Assembly (NCBI RefSeq): GCF_015354405.1
Contig: NZ_JADKYP010000013.1
Location: forward strand, 62,001-126,000
DNA: 64,000 nucleotides
Source: Nocardia sp. BSTN01
GTDB lineage: Bacteria > Actinomycetota > Actinomycetes > Mycobacteriales > Mycobacteriaceae
Direction of reading: 5' to 3'
Translations under genes and position numbers: made by a program
Shown: in pieces, positions 35,306-44,556 of the stretch
How positions within the stretch are numbered: position 1 is the stretch's first letter
How the letters are laid out: every line of letters begins with the position of its first letter
Notes under the pieces: model-generated
Told to the model about the DNA's origin: nothing
The model's database searches: none
Seen by the model: the letters and a program-made list of their open reading frames with translations, nothing else

Positions 35306-36154
35306 ATGTCCGACGATCAGTGGCTGAACGCCGAAACCCGCCGCGTCACCACCGATTCCGTGGAGCTGGCGGTGACCGACGCCGGAGCCGGCCCACCGCT
35401 GGTCCTGCTGCACGGCTGGCCGCACACCCGCGGGATCTGGCATCGCGTGGCACCGGCGCTGGCGCGGTCCCACCGGATCATCGCGCCGGATCTGCGCGGG
35501 CTCGGTGAGAGCGAGCGCCCCGCCGACGGGTACGACGCCGGCACCGTCTCCGCCGATATCGTGAGCCTGCTCGACCACCTGGGCGTCGAGCGCGCCTCGA
35601 TCATGGCAGTGGACGCCTCGGTGCCGGCCGCGGTACTGACCGCACTGCACCGGCCCGATCGGGTCGACCGCCTGGTGGTGATGGAATCCCTGCTCGGCAC
35701 GCTGCCCGGCGCCGAGGATTTCCTGGCCGCCGGGCCGCCGTGGTGGTTCGGTTTCCATTCGGTGCCGGGCCTGGCCGAAACCGTGCTGCTCGGCCACGAG
35801 TCCGACTACATCGACTGGTTCCTCCGGGTCGGCGTCCCGCATGAGCCGATCGATCCCGTTCTGCGAGCACGCATCCTGAACGCCTATACCGGTGCGGACG
35901 CGTTGCGGGCCGGCTTCGAATACTACCGCGCCCTTCCCCGGACGGCCCGGCTGCTGGCCGAGGCGACCGCGTCAGCGCGCCTCACGGTGCCGACCCTCGC
36001 GCTGGGCGCGGGCTCGGTCGGCGACGCACTGCATCGCCAACTGAGGCCGATCACGAAAGACGTTGTCGGGCAGGTGATTCCGGACTGCGGTCACATCGTC
36101 CCACTGGACGGCCCCGAGGCACTGCTGGAACTGGTCACACCGTTTCTGGCGTGA
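35306..36154 (+). CDS. alpha/beta-hydrolase, dehalogenase-like with degenerate nucleophile elbow
   Basis: 282 residues of the haloacetate dehalogenase/epoxide hydrolase group: PLVLLHGWPHTRGIWHRVAPAL and APDLRGLGESERPADGYDAGTVSADIVSLLDHLGVE. The elbow that normally reads GHDRG is AVDAS here: Asp103 is retained as possible nucleophile but the flanking His and Gly are gone. The catalytic His lies in DCGHIVPLDGPEALLE. Activity is therefore uncertain. ATG at 35306 follows GAAGGAGCC. No DosR-like box seen. Confidence 0.75.
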   Translation: MSDDQWLNAETRRVTTDSVELAVTDAGAGPPLVLLHGWPHTRGIWHRVAPALARSHRIIAPDLRGLGESERPADGYDAGTVSADIVSLLDHLGVERASIMAVDASVPAAVLTALHRPDRVDRLVVMESLLGTLPGAEDFLAAGPPWWFGFHSVPGLAETVLLGHESDYIDWFLRVGVPHEPIDPVLRARILNAYTGADALRAGFEYYRALPRTARLLAEATASARLTVPTLALGAGSVGDALHRQLRPITKDVVGQVIPDCGHIVPLDGPEALLELVTPFLA

Positions 36155-36161
36155 CGCACGC

Positions 36162-37271
36162 TCACATCGAATAGCGCAGGATGGCGGCGGCCGACGCCTC
36201 GTCCGGGATATCTGCCTTGCGCACCGCGAGCACCCGCGCGCCCGAAAGCAGTGCGCGGCGGGCGATCTCGTCGAGGATCCCCGGTATCTCGGTCTCGGAT
36301 GCGGGACCGAAATCGATCGCACCGGTGTCCTCGGCGACCGTGCCGGGCACGGCGGTGTCGATGTCGACCAGCAACGTCTGCACGCTGCCGAAGGTGGCCG
36401 CACGGGCGATATCGGCGAGGTCGGCGGTGGCACGGGCCTCGCTGCGGCGTTTGTCGAACAACCGGCGCAGATCGGCCAGTTGCGCCGCGTAGTGACCGTC
36501 GAGGATGTGACGGGCCCTGTCGGCCAGTTCCTGATCCGACAGGTGTTCCGGGTTGCCGGGAATTCCGTCGTCGAGCAGTTCGCCGTAGGTGGCCACCGAG
36601 CGGTAGATCGCGTCGATCGGCTCGGGCGCCGCCAGGATGAGCGGCGTGTCGCGCCCGGAGAGAATGTCGCGCAACGCGCGGTCGACGCCGCGCGCGTACT
36701 GCCGGACCAGAATCTTCTTCCCTTCGCTGCCGGTCAGCCGCCGCTTGGGCGAACGATCGCCGATCGAGGCCTTCCGCGCGAAATCCGCGGCGTCACTGGG
36801 CATGTCGGGCACCCGCACGTCCTCGGCAGGCCGATCGGGGGTCACCTCGACCAGCCGCACGGACCCCTCGGCCAGCGCGAGGACGAAGGCGGCCTGCGGG
36901 AAGGTGACGGCCCGCAGCAGCGGCTTGAGCAGGAACCGATCCGAGACGGTGACCGCCGCGCCCAGGCGGTTCGGGATCCGGAAGGTCCACATCCGCTGCG
37001 GCGATACGTGCACCACCAGAGTGTGCGACTGGAAGCGCCAGAAATCCTCGTCGTCGGCCAGATCGTCGAGCTGTTCGGCGATGGCCGCGCGACTGTCACT
37101 GTCGGTGACCAGGTCGACCGCCTCCCGGACCTGATTGGAGAACGCGATCCGGTTCGCCTCCGGATTCGGGGTGGCGGCCTCGGTGGGCAGGTAGATCGAC
37201 ACCGACCAGGGGCCGGTCCATTCGGCGAGGATTTCGATCTCGCGGCGGGTCGGGATGTCGGTGTGCAGCAC
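36162..37271 (-). CDS. bacterial eRF1-like (baeRF) family protein
   Basis: 369 residues from a GTG at 37271 preceded by GAAGGAGGAT. N-terminal segment LHTDIPTRREIEILAEWTGPWSVSIYLPTEAATPNPEANRIAFSNQVREAV, central LLKPLLRAVTFPQAAFVLALAEGSVRLVEV and C-terminal FGSVQTLLVDIDTAVPG ... GARVLAVRKADIPDEASAAAILRY match the three-domain release-factor-like baeRF proteins. Mycobacterial Rv2629, a DosR-regulon protein, is a distant member. These are presumed to act at the ribosome or in stress, without proven activity. I found no DosR-like box upstream. Its stop faces that of the hydrolase 8 nt away. Confidence 0.75.
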   Translation of the reverse strand: MLHTDIPTRREIEILAEWTGPWSVSIYLPTEAATPNPEANRIAFSNQVREAVDLVTDSDSRAAIAEQLDDLADDEDFWRFQSHTLVVHVSPQRMWTFRIPNRLGAAVTVSDRFLLKPLLRAVTFPQAAFVLALAEGSVRLVEVTPDRPAEDVRVPDMPSDAADFARKASIGDRSPKRRLTGSEGKKILVRQYARGVDRALRDILSGRDTPLILAAPEPIDAIYRSVATYGELLDDGIPGNPEHLSDQELADRARHILDGHYAAQLADLRRLFDKRRSEARATADLADIARAATFGSVQTLLVDIDTAVPGTVAEDTGAIDFGPASETEIPGILDEIARRALLSGARVLAVRKADIPDEASAAAILRYSM

Positions 37272-37441
37272 TTCGATCCTCCTTCGTTGCCCCGAACTGT
37301 TCGACGGGCGCACGGGCCGCGCGAAGAGCCGCCGCCGCGTTTGCCGATTCGTAACCACATCGACGCTACTGGACATCGGCACCGGCAGGCACACGTACGG
37401 GCATCGGATGCCGAACTGTTGCTGCTTTCGTGCCGATCGGC

Positions 37442-38836
37442 TCACCGAGTGGGCGTCGGCGCGCTGGTCGGCGACAGCGGGGTCGGCGCGGCCGGGGGTG
37501 TGACAGCGGGGCTGGTGGCGGTGGCCGCACTCGTCGCCCCGGGCGAGACGGTCGCCGATCCGGCGGGCAGTGCGCCCGTCCCGTACAGATGCTCGATGAT
37601 CTGCTTGGCGATCGCACTCGCCGCCGCGTTCCCGTCGGCGGTGGGTTCCAGATTCGCCCACACCACCACGGTCACCTTGTGCGCCGGATCGGATCCGGCG
37701 AAGGTGTTGAAGCCCGGCAGCTCACCCGTATGTCCGTACAGCGCACCGAATTTGGCGATGGCGAGGCCGTATTGCGGCGCCTCCGGCGGGTTGGCCGGAT
37801 CGGTCGCCTGCAGACTGCCCATGCGCTTGGCCTGCATGTCCACATCGAGGACCTTGCCGTCGGTGAGCGCCTCGGCCCAGGTGGCCAGATCCGCGACCGT
37901 GGAGATCCCGGCGCCCGCGGCCCACGCCCAGGAGGGATTGTCCGCGGTGCGATCACCGGGCAGCAGCCGGCCCGCCTTGGCCTCGGCCTGCATCTCGGGC
38001 GGCAGCGCCGGCGGCGTCCCCATGGTCAAGACGTTGGTGCCGTACATGTAGCCCTGCGGGTGCGGGTCGGGTAAGGCCGCGGACGTGCGCGCCGGGAACG
38101 AGCTCTGGGTCAGCCCGAGCGGCCCGAACAACCGATCCCGCATGATCTGCTCGAGCGGTTTGCCGTCCAGCTGTTCGGCGATCAGCCCGAGCAGGATCGT
38201 ATTGGTGTTCGAGTAGTGATAGCCCTGTCCCGGTGCGAAATACGGCGGATGCGCATAGGCCATGGCGAGCAGTTCGTCGGGCTGCCACACCCGGCCCGGG
38301 TCGGCGTCCATGGCCTCGGCCAGTTCCCGGGTCTCGCTGTAGTTGTAGAGGCCGCTGCGCATATCGAGCAGTTGCGCGATGGTGATCGCCGCGCCGCCGG
38401 GCACATCGGTCCGGTACTTCGAGACCGGATCGTCGAGGGCCAGTTTGTGTTCCTGGACCTGTTGCAGGATCACGGTGCCGGTCCAGGTCTTGGTGATCGA
38501 TCCGATGCGCACATGGTCGGCCGCGGTGACCGCCGGGCCGCCGCCGAAGGTCCGGGTGCCGTAGGAGGTGCCGACCTCGCCGGCGGCGGTGCGGACGAAG
38601 GCCACCACTCCCGGCACCGACGCCGGACGCGCCACCGACTCGACGATGCCGCGCAGCGTGGGCTCGTCGAGCGGATGGACGGCCGGGGCCGGCGAGGTGG
38701 TCGCGGCGGCGGACGAGGTGCTCGCGGGCGCGGGTTTCGACGACGATCCGCACCCGCAGGCAACGAACAGAACTGCGACGCCGGTCAGCGCCCCGGCGAT
38801 CAGCCGGGGCGGGATCGGCACGGAAACCACTGGCAC
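37442..38836 (-). CDS. serine beta-lactamase/D,D-peptidase-like lipoprotein
   Basis: 464 residues. Signal peptide with a lipobox-like VACGCG near residue 25-29, then a Ser/Ala/Pro-rich linker, then a class C beta-lactamase-like domain: SxxK as SITK near 115, YSN as YHYSNTN near 205 and the KTG-equivalent HTG in YGHTGELPG near 390. Likely an exported D-alanyl-D-alanine carboxypeptidase or esterase. The C-terminal 45 residues are Pro/Thr/Ser/Ala-rich with no domain. No operon partner is evident. Confidence 0.85.
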   Translation of the reverse strand: MPVVSVPIPPRLIAGALTGVAVLFVACGCGSSSKPAPASTSSAAATTSPAPAVHPLDEPTLRGIVESVARPASVPGVVAFVRTAAGEVGTSYGTRTFGGGPAVTAADHVRIGSITKTWTGTVILQQVQEHKLALDDPVSKYRTDVPGGAAITIAQLLDMRSGLYNYSETRELAEAMDADPGRVWQPDELLAMAYAHPPYFAPGQGYHYSNTNTILLGLIAEQLDGKPLEQIMRDRLFGPLGLTQSSFPARTSAALPDPHPQGYMYGTNVLTMGTPPALPPEMQAEAKAGRLLPGDRTADNPSWAWAAGAGISTVADLATWAEALTDGKVLDVDMQAKRMGSLQATDPANPPEAPQYGLAIAKFGALYGHTGELPGFNTFAGSDPAHKVTVVVWANLEPTADGNAAASAIAKQIIEHLYGTGALPAGSATVSPGATSAATATSPAVTPPAAPTPLSPTSAPTPTR

Positions 38837-38881
38837 TGCACGACCTCCCTCATCGGGAACGGTGGAGCCGGGATTGAAACT

Positions 38882-40204
38882 CTACTGCGCCAGCGCCTCT
38901 CGCGGACGCGGTTGGCGAATGCTCAGCGACATCACCGCCGCCACCGCGCACAGACCTCCGGCGATGAACCAGGCGAGCTGGTAGCTGCCCTGCATGTCCC
39001 GGATGACGCCGGCGCCGGACGCGGCGATCGCGGCACCGATCTGATGTGAGGCGAACACCCAGCCGAAGGCGATCGGCCCGTCGGCGCCGAAGTGTTCGCG
39101 GCACAGCGCGACCGTCGGCGGCACCGTCGCGATCCAGTCCAGGCCGTAGAAGATGACGAACACCCACATGCTCGGCCGCACATCGGGAGCGAACAGCATC
39201 GGCAGGATCACCAGCGACAGACCGCGCAGCGCGTAGTACATCGTCAGCAGATACCGCGAGCCGATGCGGTCGGTGAGCCAGCCCGAGGCGATGGTGCCCG
39301 CGACGTCGAAGATGCCGACGGTGGCCAGCAGTCCGGCCGCGGTGGTGGGCGGCATGCCGTGATCGTGTGCTGCACTGACGAAATGGGTGCCGACCAATCC
39401 ATTCGTGGAGGCGCCGCAGATTGCGAAACCGCCTGCCAGCAACCAGAATACGGGCCGGCGCACGATCGCGGCCAAAACGGTCAGCGCCCGCGCCGCCCCG
39501 CCTGCCGCCGCGGTGCGCAGGCCCGCGTCGCTGCCGGGACCGGCGCCGTAGGCGGTGCGTCCGATGTCGCTGGGGAAGTCGCGGATGAACAGCACCACCA
39601 GCGGCACCACGGCCAGTGCGGTCGCCGCGACGACCAGGGCCGGGGCCCGCCAGCCGTGATCGCGGGCCAGCATCGAGACGAGCGGCAGGAACACCAGCTG
39701 ACCGGTGGCACCGGCGGCGGTCAGTACCCCCGTGACGAGGCCGCGGTGCCGGACGAACCAGCGTCCGGTGATGGTGGCGACGAACGGCATCGACATCGAT
39801 CCCACGCCGACGCCGACCAGCAGCCCCCACGTCGCCATCAACTGCCACGGCTGGGTCATGAAGACGGTGAGCCCGCTGCCGGCGGCGACGAGCAACAACG
39901 CGCACGCGACCACCAGCCGAATGCCGAACCGGTCCATCACAGCGGCCGCGAACGGCGAAATCACCCCGTACAAGAGCATATTCACCGAAACCGCGGCGCC
40001 GATGGTGCCGTGCGACCAGCCGAATTCCTCGTGCAGCGGATCCATCAGCACGCTCGGCACCGAGCGGAACGCGGCCGCGCCCAGCAGCGCGACGAAGCCG
40101 ACGGCGGCGACGGTCCACGCCGGATGCGGACCACGCGCGAATCGCGTCGTGGGCCGCTGGGGCGGTGGCGAAGGGACGGGGTCGGTGAGGCGAATCTCGG
40201 TCAC
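38882..40204 (-). CDS. MFS transporter
   Basis: 440 residues from GTG 40204; first helix AWTVAAVGFVALLGAAAF, then about 12 hydrophobic segments. The MFS loop 2-3 signature appears as AAAVMDRFGIRL and its second-half counterpart as GWLTDRIGSRYLL. The pattern EEFGWSHGTIGAAVSVNMLLYGVISPF suggests the monocarboxylate/oxalate-formate antiporter branch. ATG at 40255 is an alternative start but would nearly touch the divergent regulator. Substrate unknown; the divergent GlxA-like regulator may control it. Confidence 0.85.
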   Translation of the reverse strand: MTEIRLTDPVPSPPPQRPTTRFARGPHPAWTVAAVGFVALLGAAAFRSVPSVLMDPLHEEFGWSHGTIGAAVSVNMLLYGVISPFAAAVMDRFGIRLVVACALLLVAAGSGLTVFMTQPWQLMATWGLLVGVGVGSMSMPFVATITGRWFVRHRGLVTGVLTAAGATGQLVFLPLVSMLARDHGWRAPALVVAATALAVVPLVVLFIRDFPSDIGRTAYGAGPGSDAGLRTAAAGGAARALTVLAAIVRRPVFWLLAGGFAICGASTNGLVGTHFVSAAHDHGMPPTTAAGLLATVGIFDVAGTIASGWLTDRIGSRYLLTMYYALRGLSLVILPMLFAPDVRPSMWVFVIFYGLDWIATVPPTVALCREHFGADGPIAFGWVFASHQIGAAIAASGAGVIRDMQGSYQLAWFIAGGLCAVAAVMSLSIRQPRPREALAQ

Positions 40205-40304
40205 CGGACGAGCGTGCCGAATCACGCGGTCGCCGACGAGTGGCCTGAATGCCATAATGCGTAAAGATTCAGCCATTCCCGGTATCCACGACGAGGAGGC
40301 GACC

Positions 40305-41300
40305 GTGCCGGACCCGCATCTGGTGGCCGTATTGGCCTTGGCGCCCATCGTCGGCTTCGATCTGACGATTCCGCCGACCGTGCTCGGCGCGGCCACCGCC
40401 GACGACGGCACCGCGCTCTACGACGTGCGGATCTGCGGTCTGGACCGGTCCCCGATCCCGTCCACCAACGGTTATGCCATCACCCCGGAGTACGGCGCCG
40501 AACTGCTGGGTCGCGCCGACACCGTGATCGTGCCGGGGACGGCCATGCCGGGCCCGCGCCGCGACGGCGTCCTGCCGCCCGAGGTGACGGCCGCGCTGGC
40601 GTCGGTCCGGCCCGATGCGCGCCTCGTCTCGATCTGTACCGGCGCGTTCGTCCTGGGCGCGGCGGGTCTTCTCGACGGCCGCCGCGCCACCACGCACTGG
40701 AAGTACGCGGCGGAGTTTCGCACCCTGTTTCCCGCCGTACTGCTCGACGAGGATCTGCTGTTCGTCGAGGACGGCACTGTCTCCACCGCAGCGGGTCTGG
40801 CGGCCGGGGTGGATCTGTGCCTGCATCTGGTGCGCTCCGATCACGGCAGCGCGGCCGCGAACCGGGCCGCGCGCTACTGCGTCGTACCGCCCTGGCGCGA
40901 AGGCGGGCAGTCGCAGTTCATCGAACAGCAGGTCCCGGATCCGGGCGCGGAAAGCACCGCCGAGACCCGGGAATGGGCCCTCGCGCGACTGGACGAGGAT
41001 CTGGATCTCACCACCCTCGCCGCGCACGCCCGGATGAGCGTGCGCACGTTCACCCGCCGTTTCAAGGCCGAGACCGGCACGGCGCCCGGCGCCTGGATCC
41101 TGCACCAGCGGATGCGCCACGCCCGCCATCTGCTGGAAACCACCGCACTCACCGTGGACGAGGTCGCCCGCGCGTCCGGTATGGGTACCGCGGCCTCGCT
41201 GCGCCATCACCTGCGCACCCAGCTCGGCGTCGCGCCGATCGCCTATCGCAAGACGTTCCGGCAGCCGAGGCCGGAGCACGATCAGCCGGTCGCGCGGTGA
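40305..41300 (+). CDS. GlxA-family transcriptional regulator (DJ-1/PfpI plus AraC HTH)
   Basis: 331 residues. The N-terminal DJ-1/PfpI domain has VIVPGTAMPG and the nucleophile-like Cys in VSICTGAFVLGAAGLLDGRRATTHW. The C-terminal AraC HTH begins LDLTTLAAHARMSVRTFTRRFKAETGTAPGAWI with a second helix pair LTVDEVARASGMGTAASLRHHL. GTG at 40305 is chosen because GACGAGGAGGCGACC precedes it; ATG at 40257 has no such site. Divergent from the MFS gene, with about 100 nt between starts, so it probably regulates that gene. Confidence 0.85.
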   Translation: MPDPHLVAVLALAPIVGFDLTIPPTVLGAATADDGTALYDVRICGLDRSPIPSTNGYAITPEYGAELLGRADTVIVPGTAMPGPRRDGVLPPEVTAALASVRPDARLVSICTGAFVLGAAGLLDGRRATTHWKYAAEFRTLFPAVLLDEDLLFVEDGTVSTAAGLAAGVDLCLHLVRSDHGSAAANRAARYCVVPPWREGGQSQFIEQQVPDPGAESTAETREWALARLDEDLDLTTLAAHARMSVRTFTRRFKAETGTAPGAWILHQRMRHARHLLETTALTVDEVARASGMGTAASLRHHLRTQLGVAPIAYRKTFRQPRPEHDQPVAR

Positions 41301-41343
41301 GCGGCGCTCGGCATGCAGCATGTGCGCGACGCGCGCCGACCCA

Positions 41344-41374
41344 TTGACAACCCCCGCTCCCCGGGTGCTACCTT
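41344..41374 (+). promoter_or_regulatory. promoter of the bacterioferritin locus
   Basis: TTGACA at 41344-41349 and TACCTT at 41369-41374, 19 nt apart. The -10 region runs directly into the first iron box, so a bound repressor would block polymerase. Confidence 0.55.
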
Positions 41375-41410
41375 AGGCAAGGGTTACCTGTTTAGGCGAG
41401 GCTTACCTCC
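41373..41410 (+). promoter_or_regulatory. two tandem IdeR/DtxR-type iron boxes
   Basis: TTAGGCAAGGGTTACCTGT at 41373-41391 and TTAGGCGAGGCTTACCTCC at 41392-41410 match the consensus TTAGGTTAGGCTAACCTAA at most positions and abut exactly, as for cooperative binding of two dimers pairs. They lie 45-83 nt upstream of the bfd start. Confidence 0.85.
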
Positions 41411-41455
41411 CGAAGCGACCCCGCAATTGTCATACAGAGCAATCCGAGGCCGACC

Positions 41456-41647
41456 GTGTACATCTGCATCTGCAACGCCGTCTCCGAGGCAGACGTGCAC
41501 ACCTGCGTCGCCGCCGGCGCCTGTTCGACCAGACAAGTCAAGAAGGCCTGTGGCTGGAAGCCGGGCTGCGGCTCGTGCACCGCCCGATTGGCCGAGGCGA
41601 TAGGGCGGGCGCGCACCGACGCACCGGCCGAGCCGACTGCTGCCTGA
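41456..41647 (+). CDS. bfd: bacterioferritin-associated ferredoxin
   Basis: 63 residues with the Bfd [2Fe-2S] pattern: YICICNAVSEADV, then GACSTRQVKKACGWKPGCGSCTARL, giving four ligand cysteines (CIC ... GCGSC). Bfd reduces the mineral core of bacterioferritin to release iron. GTG start at 41456 follows GAGGCCGACC. Tandem iron boxes upstream indicate repression by IdeR when iron is plentiful. The bacterioferritin gene follows 58 nt downstream. Confidence 0.9.
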   Translation: MYICICNAVSEADVHTCVAAGACSTRQVKKACGWKPGCGSCTARLAEAIGRARTDAPAEPTAA

Positions 41648-41705
41648 CACCGACACGCACCCCGCTCATTCCCCTGATCTGTGATATGTGCCACGATCAC
41701 ACGTC

Positions 41706-42188
41706 ATGGAAGGCGACAAGGAAATCATCGCGCTGCTCAACGAGCAGTTGACGGCCGAACTCACGGCGATCAATCAGTACTTCCTGCACGCCAAGATGCA
41801 GGAGAACTGGGGCTATCCCAAGCTGGCCAGGCACACGCGTCACGAATCCATCGATGAGATGAAGCACGCCGAGGTCCTCACCGATCGGATCCTGTTCCTC
41901 GACGGTCTGCCGAACTACCAGAAGCTGAATCCGCTGCGGATCGGCCAGACCGTTCCGGAACAGTTGCGGGCCGACCTGCAGATCGAGATGGAGGCCGTGA
42001 CCCGGCTGCGCGGCGGTATCGAGCTGATGCGCTCGCGCGGCGATGTCACCTCCGCCCGCATCTTCGAGTCGATCCTCGAGGACGAGGAAAGCCACGTCGA
42101 CTACCTCGAAACCGAGATCGCACTGCTGGACGCGCTGGGCGAGCAGCTCTATCTGCAGCGCTACACCGATACCCCCGAAGGGGACTGA
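41706..42188 (+). CDS. bfr: bacterioferritin
   Basis: 160 residues. All ferroxidase ligands are at canonical numbers: Glu18, Glu51, His54, Glu94, Glu127, His130; the haem ligand Met52 is present in IDEMKHAE. It forms a 24-subunit haem-containing cage that oxidises and stores iron. ATG at 41706 gives this standard numbering; an in-frame GTG at 41688 would add six residues. Lies after bfd, probably in the same transcript. Whether it also has its own promoter in the 58-nt gap is unclear. Confidence 0.95.
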   Translation: MEGDKEIIALLNEQLTAELTAINQYFLHAKMQENWGYPKLARHTRHESIDEMKHAEVLTDRILFLDGLPNYQKLNPLRIGQTVPEQLRADLQIEMEAVTRLRGGIELMRSRGDVTSARIFESILEDEESHVDYLETEIALLDALGEQLYLQRYTDTPEGD

Positions 42189-42248
42189 CGCCGGCACGCC
42201 ACCCGGCCGCCGAGCGCTCGCGGCCGGGTGTTCGTGTGCCGGAAACGC

Positions 42249-43397
42249 TTACAACGCCAGCGATTTGGCGATGATCGTCTTCATCACCTCACTGGTTCCG
42301 GCGTAGATGCGCGCCACCCGGGCATCGGTGTAGAGCCGCGCGATCGGATATTCCATCATGTAGCCGTAACCGCCGAACAACTGCAGGCAGCGATCGACCA
42401 CCCGGGCCTGCACCTCCGTGCAGAACAGCTTCACGCGGGCGGCGTCGGCCCCGGAGAGCACCCCGTCGACCAGGTCGGCGACCGCCCGGTCCAGCATGGT
42501 CTGGGCCGCCTCGATCTCTGCGGACATGGCCGCCACTTCGAATTTGGTGTTCTGGAACGAGGCGACCGGCGTGCCGAATGCCTTGCGCTCCTTCACATAT
42601 GCGACGGTCGCGGTGAGCGCGGCGCGCGATTGCGCCACCGAGCCGACGGCGACGGTCAGCCGTTCCTGGGGCAGATTGTGGCCGAGGTAGCCGAAGCCCG
42701 CGCCCTCCTCGCCGAGCCGGTTCGCCACCGGCACCCGCACCTCGTCGAACGACAGCTCGACGGTGTCCTGCACCTTGCAGCCCATCTTCTCCAGCACCCG
42801 GCCACGAGCGAAGCCGGGCATGCCGTCCTCGACGACCAGCAGTGTCAGCCCGTGCCGGCGGTTGCCCGGGTCGGTGGAGGTCCGGCACACCACGATCACC
42901 AGATCGGCCAGCAGCCCACCGGTGATGAACGTCTTGGCCCCGCTGAGTACGTAGTGGTCACCGTCGCGGACGGCGGTGGTTCGCACCCCGGCCAGATCCG
43001 AACCGGTGCCGGGTTCGGTCATGGCGATGGCGGTCAGCAGCTGCCCCGAGGCCAGGCCGGGAAACCAGCGCTCGCGCTGGCCGGCGTCGGCGTAATCGAG
43101 GAAGTACGGCAGGATCACGTCCAACTGGGTGCGCACGGTCGACAGCGTGACCAGCGCCCGCGCGGCCTCCTCCTGCAGCACCACGTTGTAGCGGTAGTCG
43201 CGCAGCCCCGCTCCCCCGTACTGTTCGGGGATCGCGATGCCGAGCAGACCCAATTCGCCCAGCCGCGTGAAGATCTCGCGCGGCATCCGGCCGGCGCGTT
43301 CCCAGTCCGGGTAGTTCTCGACCACATGTTTCTCGATGAATTCGCGGGCCAGTGCCCGGAACGATTCGTGGTCGGCGGTGAACAGTTCTCGGCGCAC
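42249..43397 (-). CDS. acyl-CoA dehydrogenase (FadE type)
   Basis: 382 residues, complete ACAD fold: IPEQYGGAGL, FAD-binding TAIAMTEPGTGSDLAGVRTTAVRDGDHYVLSGAKTFITGG, core RKAFGTPVASFQNTKFEVAAM, LQLFGGYGYMMEYPIARLYTDARVARIYAGTSEVMKTIIAK with the catalytic-region Glu in GTSE. It would introduce the alpha-beta double bond into an acyl-CoA. Last gene of a seven-gene minus-strand operon starting at 48901; 13 nt after the thiolase stop. Confidence 0.9.
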   Translation of the reverse strand: MRRELFTADHESFRALAREFIEKHVVENYPDWERAGRMPREIFTRLGELGLLGIAIPEQYGGAGLRDYRYNVVLQEEAARALVTLSTVRTQLDVILPYFLDYADAGQRERWFPGLASGQLLTAIAMTEPGTGSDLAGVRTTAVRDGDHYVLSGAKTFITGGLLADLVIVVCRTSTDPGNRRHGLTLLVVEDGMPGFARGRVLEKMGCKVQDTVELSFDEVRVPVANRLGEEGAGFGYLGHNLPQERLTVAVGSVAQSRAALTATVAYVKERKAFGTPVASFQNTKFEVAAMSAEIEAAQTMLDRAVADLVDGVLSGADAARVKLFCTEVQARVVDRCLQLFGGYGYMMEYPIARLYTDARVARIYAGTSEVMKTIIAKSLAL

Positions 43398-43410
43398 GCC
43401 GGATCTCCGA

Positions 43411-44556
43411 TCAGTTCAGCAGTTCGACGACGGTGGCGTTGGCGGTACCGCCGCCCTCGCACATGGTTTGCAGGCCGTAGCGAATGCCGTTGTCGCGCAT
43501 GTGATGAATCATGCGGGTCAGCAGTACCGCGCCCGAGGCTCCGAGCGGATGGCCGAGTGCGATCGCTCCGCCCAGCCGATTCACCCGGTCGAGGTCGGCG
43601 CCGGTTTCGGCCAGCCAGGCCAGCGGCACCGGCGCGAACGCCTCGTTCACCTCGAACACCCCGATGTCGGCGAGCGACAGCCCGCACCGGCGCAGGACCT
43701 TCTCCGTCGCCGGGATCGGGCCGGTGAGCATCAACACCGGATCGGCCCCGGTCACCGCGCCCGCGCGGTAGCGGACCAGCGGGGTCAGGCCCAGCTCACG
43801 CGCCCGGTCCGGGGTGGTGACCAGCACCGCGGCCGCGCCGTCGGAGATCTGCGACGAATTGCCGGCGTGGATCACGCCGTCGTCGCGGAAGGCCGGTTTC
43901 AGCCTGGCCAGCGTCTCGGCGGAGGTGCCGCGGCGAATGCCCTCGTCGGCAGCGATCGTGGCGGAACCAGCGGGCACGTCGACGATCTGATCGTCGAAGG
44001 CCCCACGGTCGACGGCCGCGGCAGCCAGCTCGTGTGAGCGCGCGGCGTAGTCGTCGAGGCGCGTACGGCTGAAACCCCACTTCTCGGCGATCAGTTCGGC
44101 CGATATCCCCTGGTCGAAGGAGAAATCGTCATAGCGGGCACGGGCTTTCGGCCCGTACGGCATGCCGGTGGCGCGGGCCGAGCCCAGCGGCACCCGGCTC
44201 ATCACCTCCACACCGCCGGCGATCACCAGGTCCTGCTGCCCCGAACCGACCACGGCGGCGGCGAAATCGACTGCCTGCTGGCTGGATCCGCACGCGCGGT
44301 TGATCGTGGTGCCGGGGACGGCTTCCGGCCAGCCCGCGGCCAGTACCGCGTAGCGGCCGATATTCGAGGACTGGTCGCCGACCTGGGAGACACATCCCCA
44401 GATCACGTCCTCGACGAGGGCCGGGTCCAGACCGGTGCGCTCGGCCAGCGCGGACAGCACCCGCGCGGACAGGTCCGCGGGGTGGATGCCGGCCAGGGCG
44501 CCGTTGCGTTTGCCGATCGGGGTGCGGACCGCCGCGGCGATGACTACCTCACGCAT
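43411..44556 (-). CDS. acetyl-CoA acyltransferase (thiolase)
   Basis: 381 residues with the thiolase active site: nucleophile Cys in NRACGSSQQAVDFAA near residue 88, NEAFAPVPLAW, His in GHPLGASGAVLL, and the second Cys in MCEGGGTANA. Performs thiolytic release of acetyl- or propionyl-CoA, or the reverse. Start ATG at 44556 overlaps the hydratase gene by 8 nt. Fits as the terminal beta-oxidation step of the operon. Confidence 0.92.
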   Translation of the reverse strand: MREVVIAAAVRTPIGKRNGALAGIHPADLSARVLSALAERTGLDPALVEDVIWGCVSQVGDQSSNIGRYAVLAAGWPEAVPGTTINRACGSSQQAVDFAAAVVGSGQQDLVIAGGVEVMSRVPLGSARATGMPYGPKARARYDDFSFDQGISAELIAEKWGFSRTRLDDYAARSHELAAAAVDRGAFDDQIVDVPAGSATIAADEGIRRGTSAETLARLKPAFRDDGVIHAGNSSQISDGAAAVLVTTPDRARELGLTPLVRYRAGAVTGADPVLMLTGPIPATEKVLRRCGLSLADIGVFEVNEAFAPVPLAWLAETGADLDRVNRLGGAIALGHPLGASGAVLLTRMIHHMRDNGIRYGLQTMCEGGGTANATVVELLN

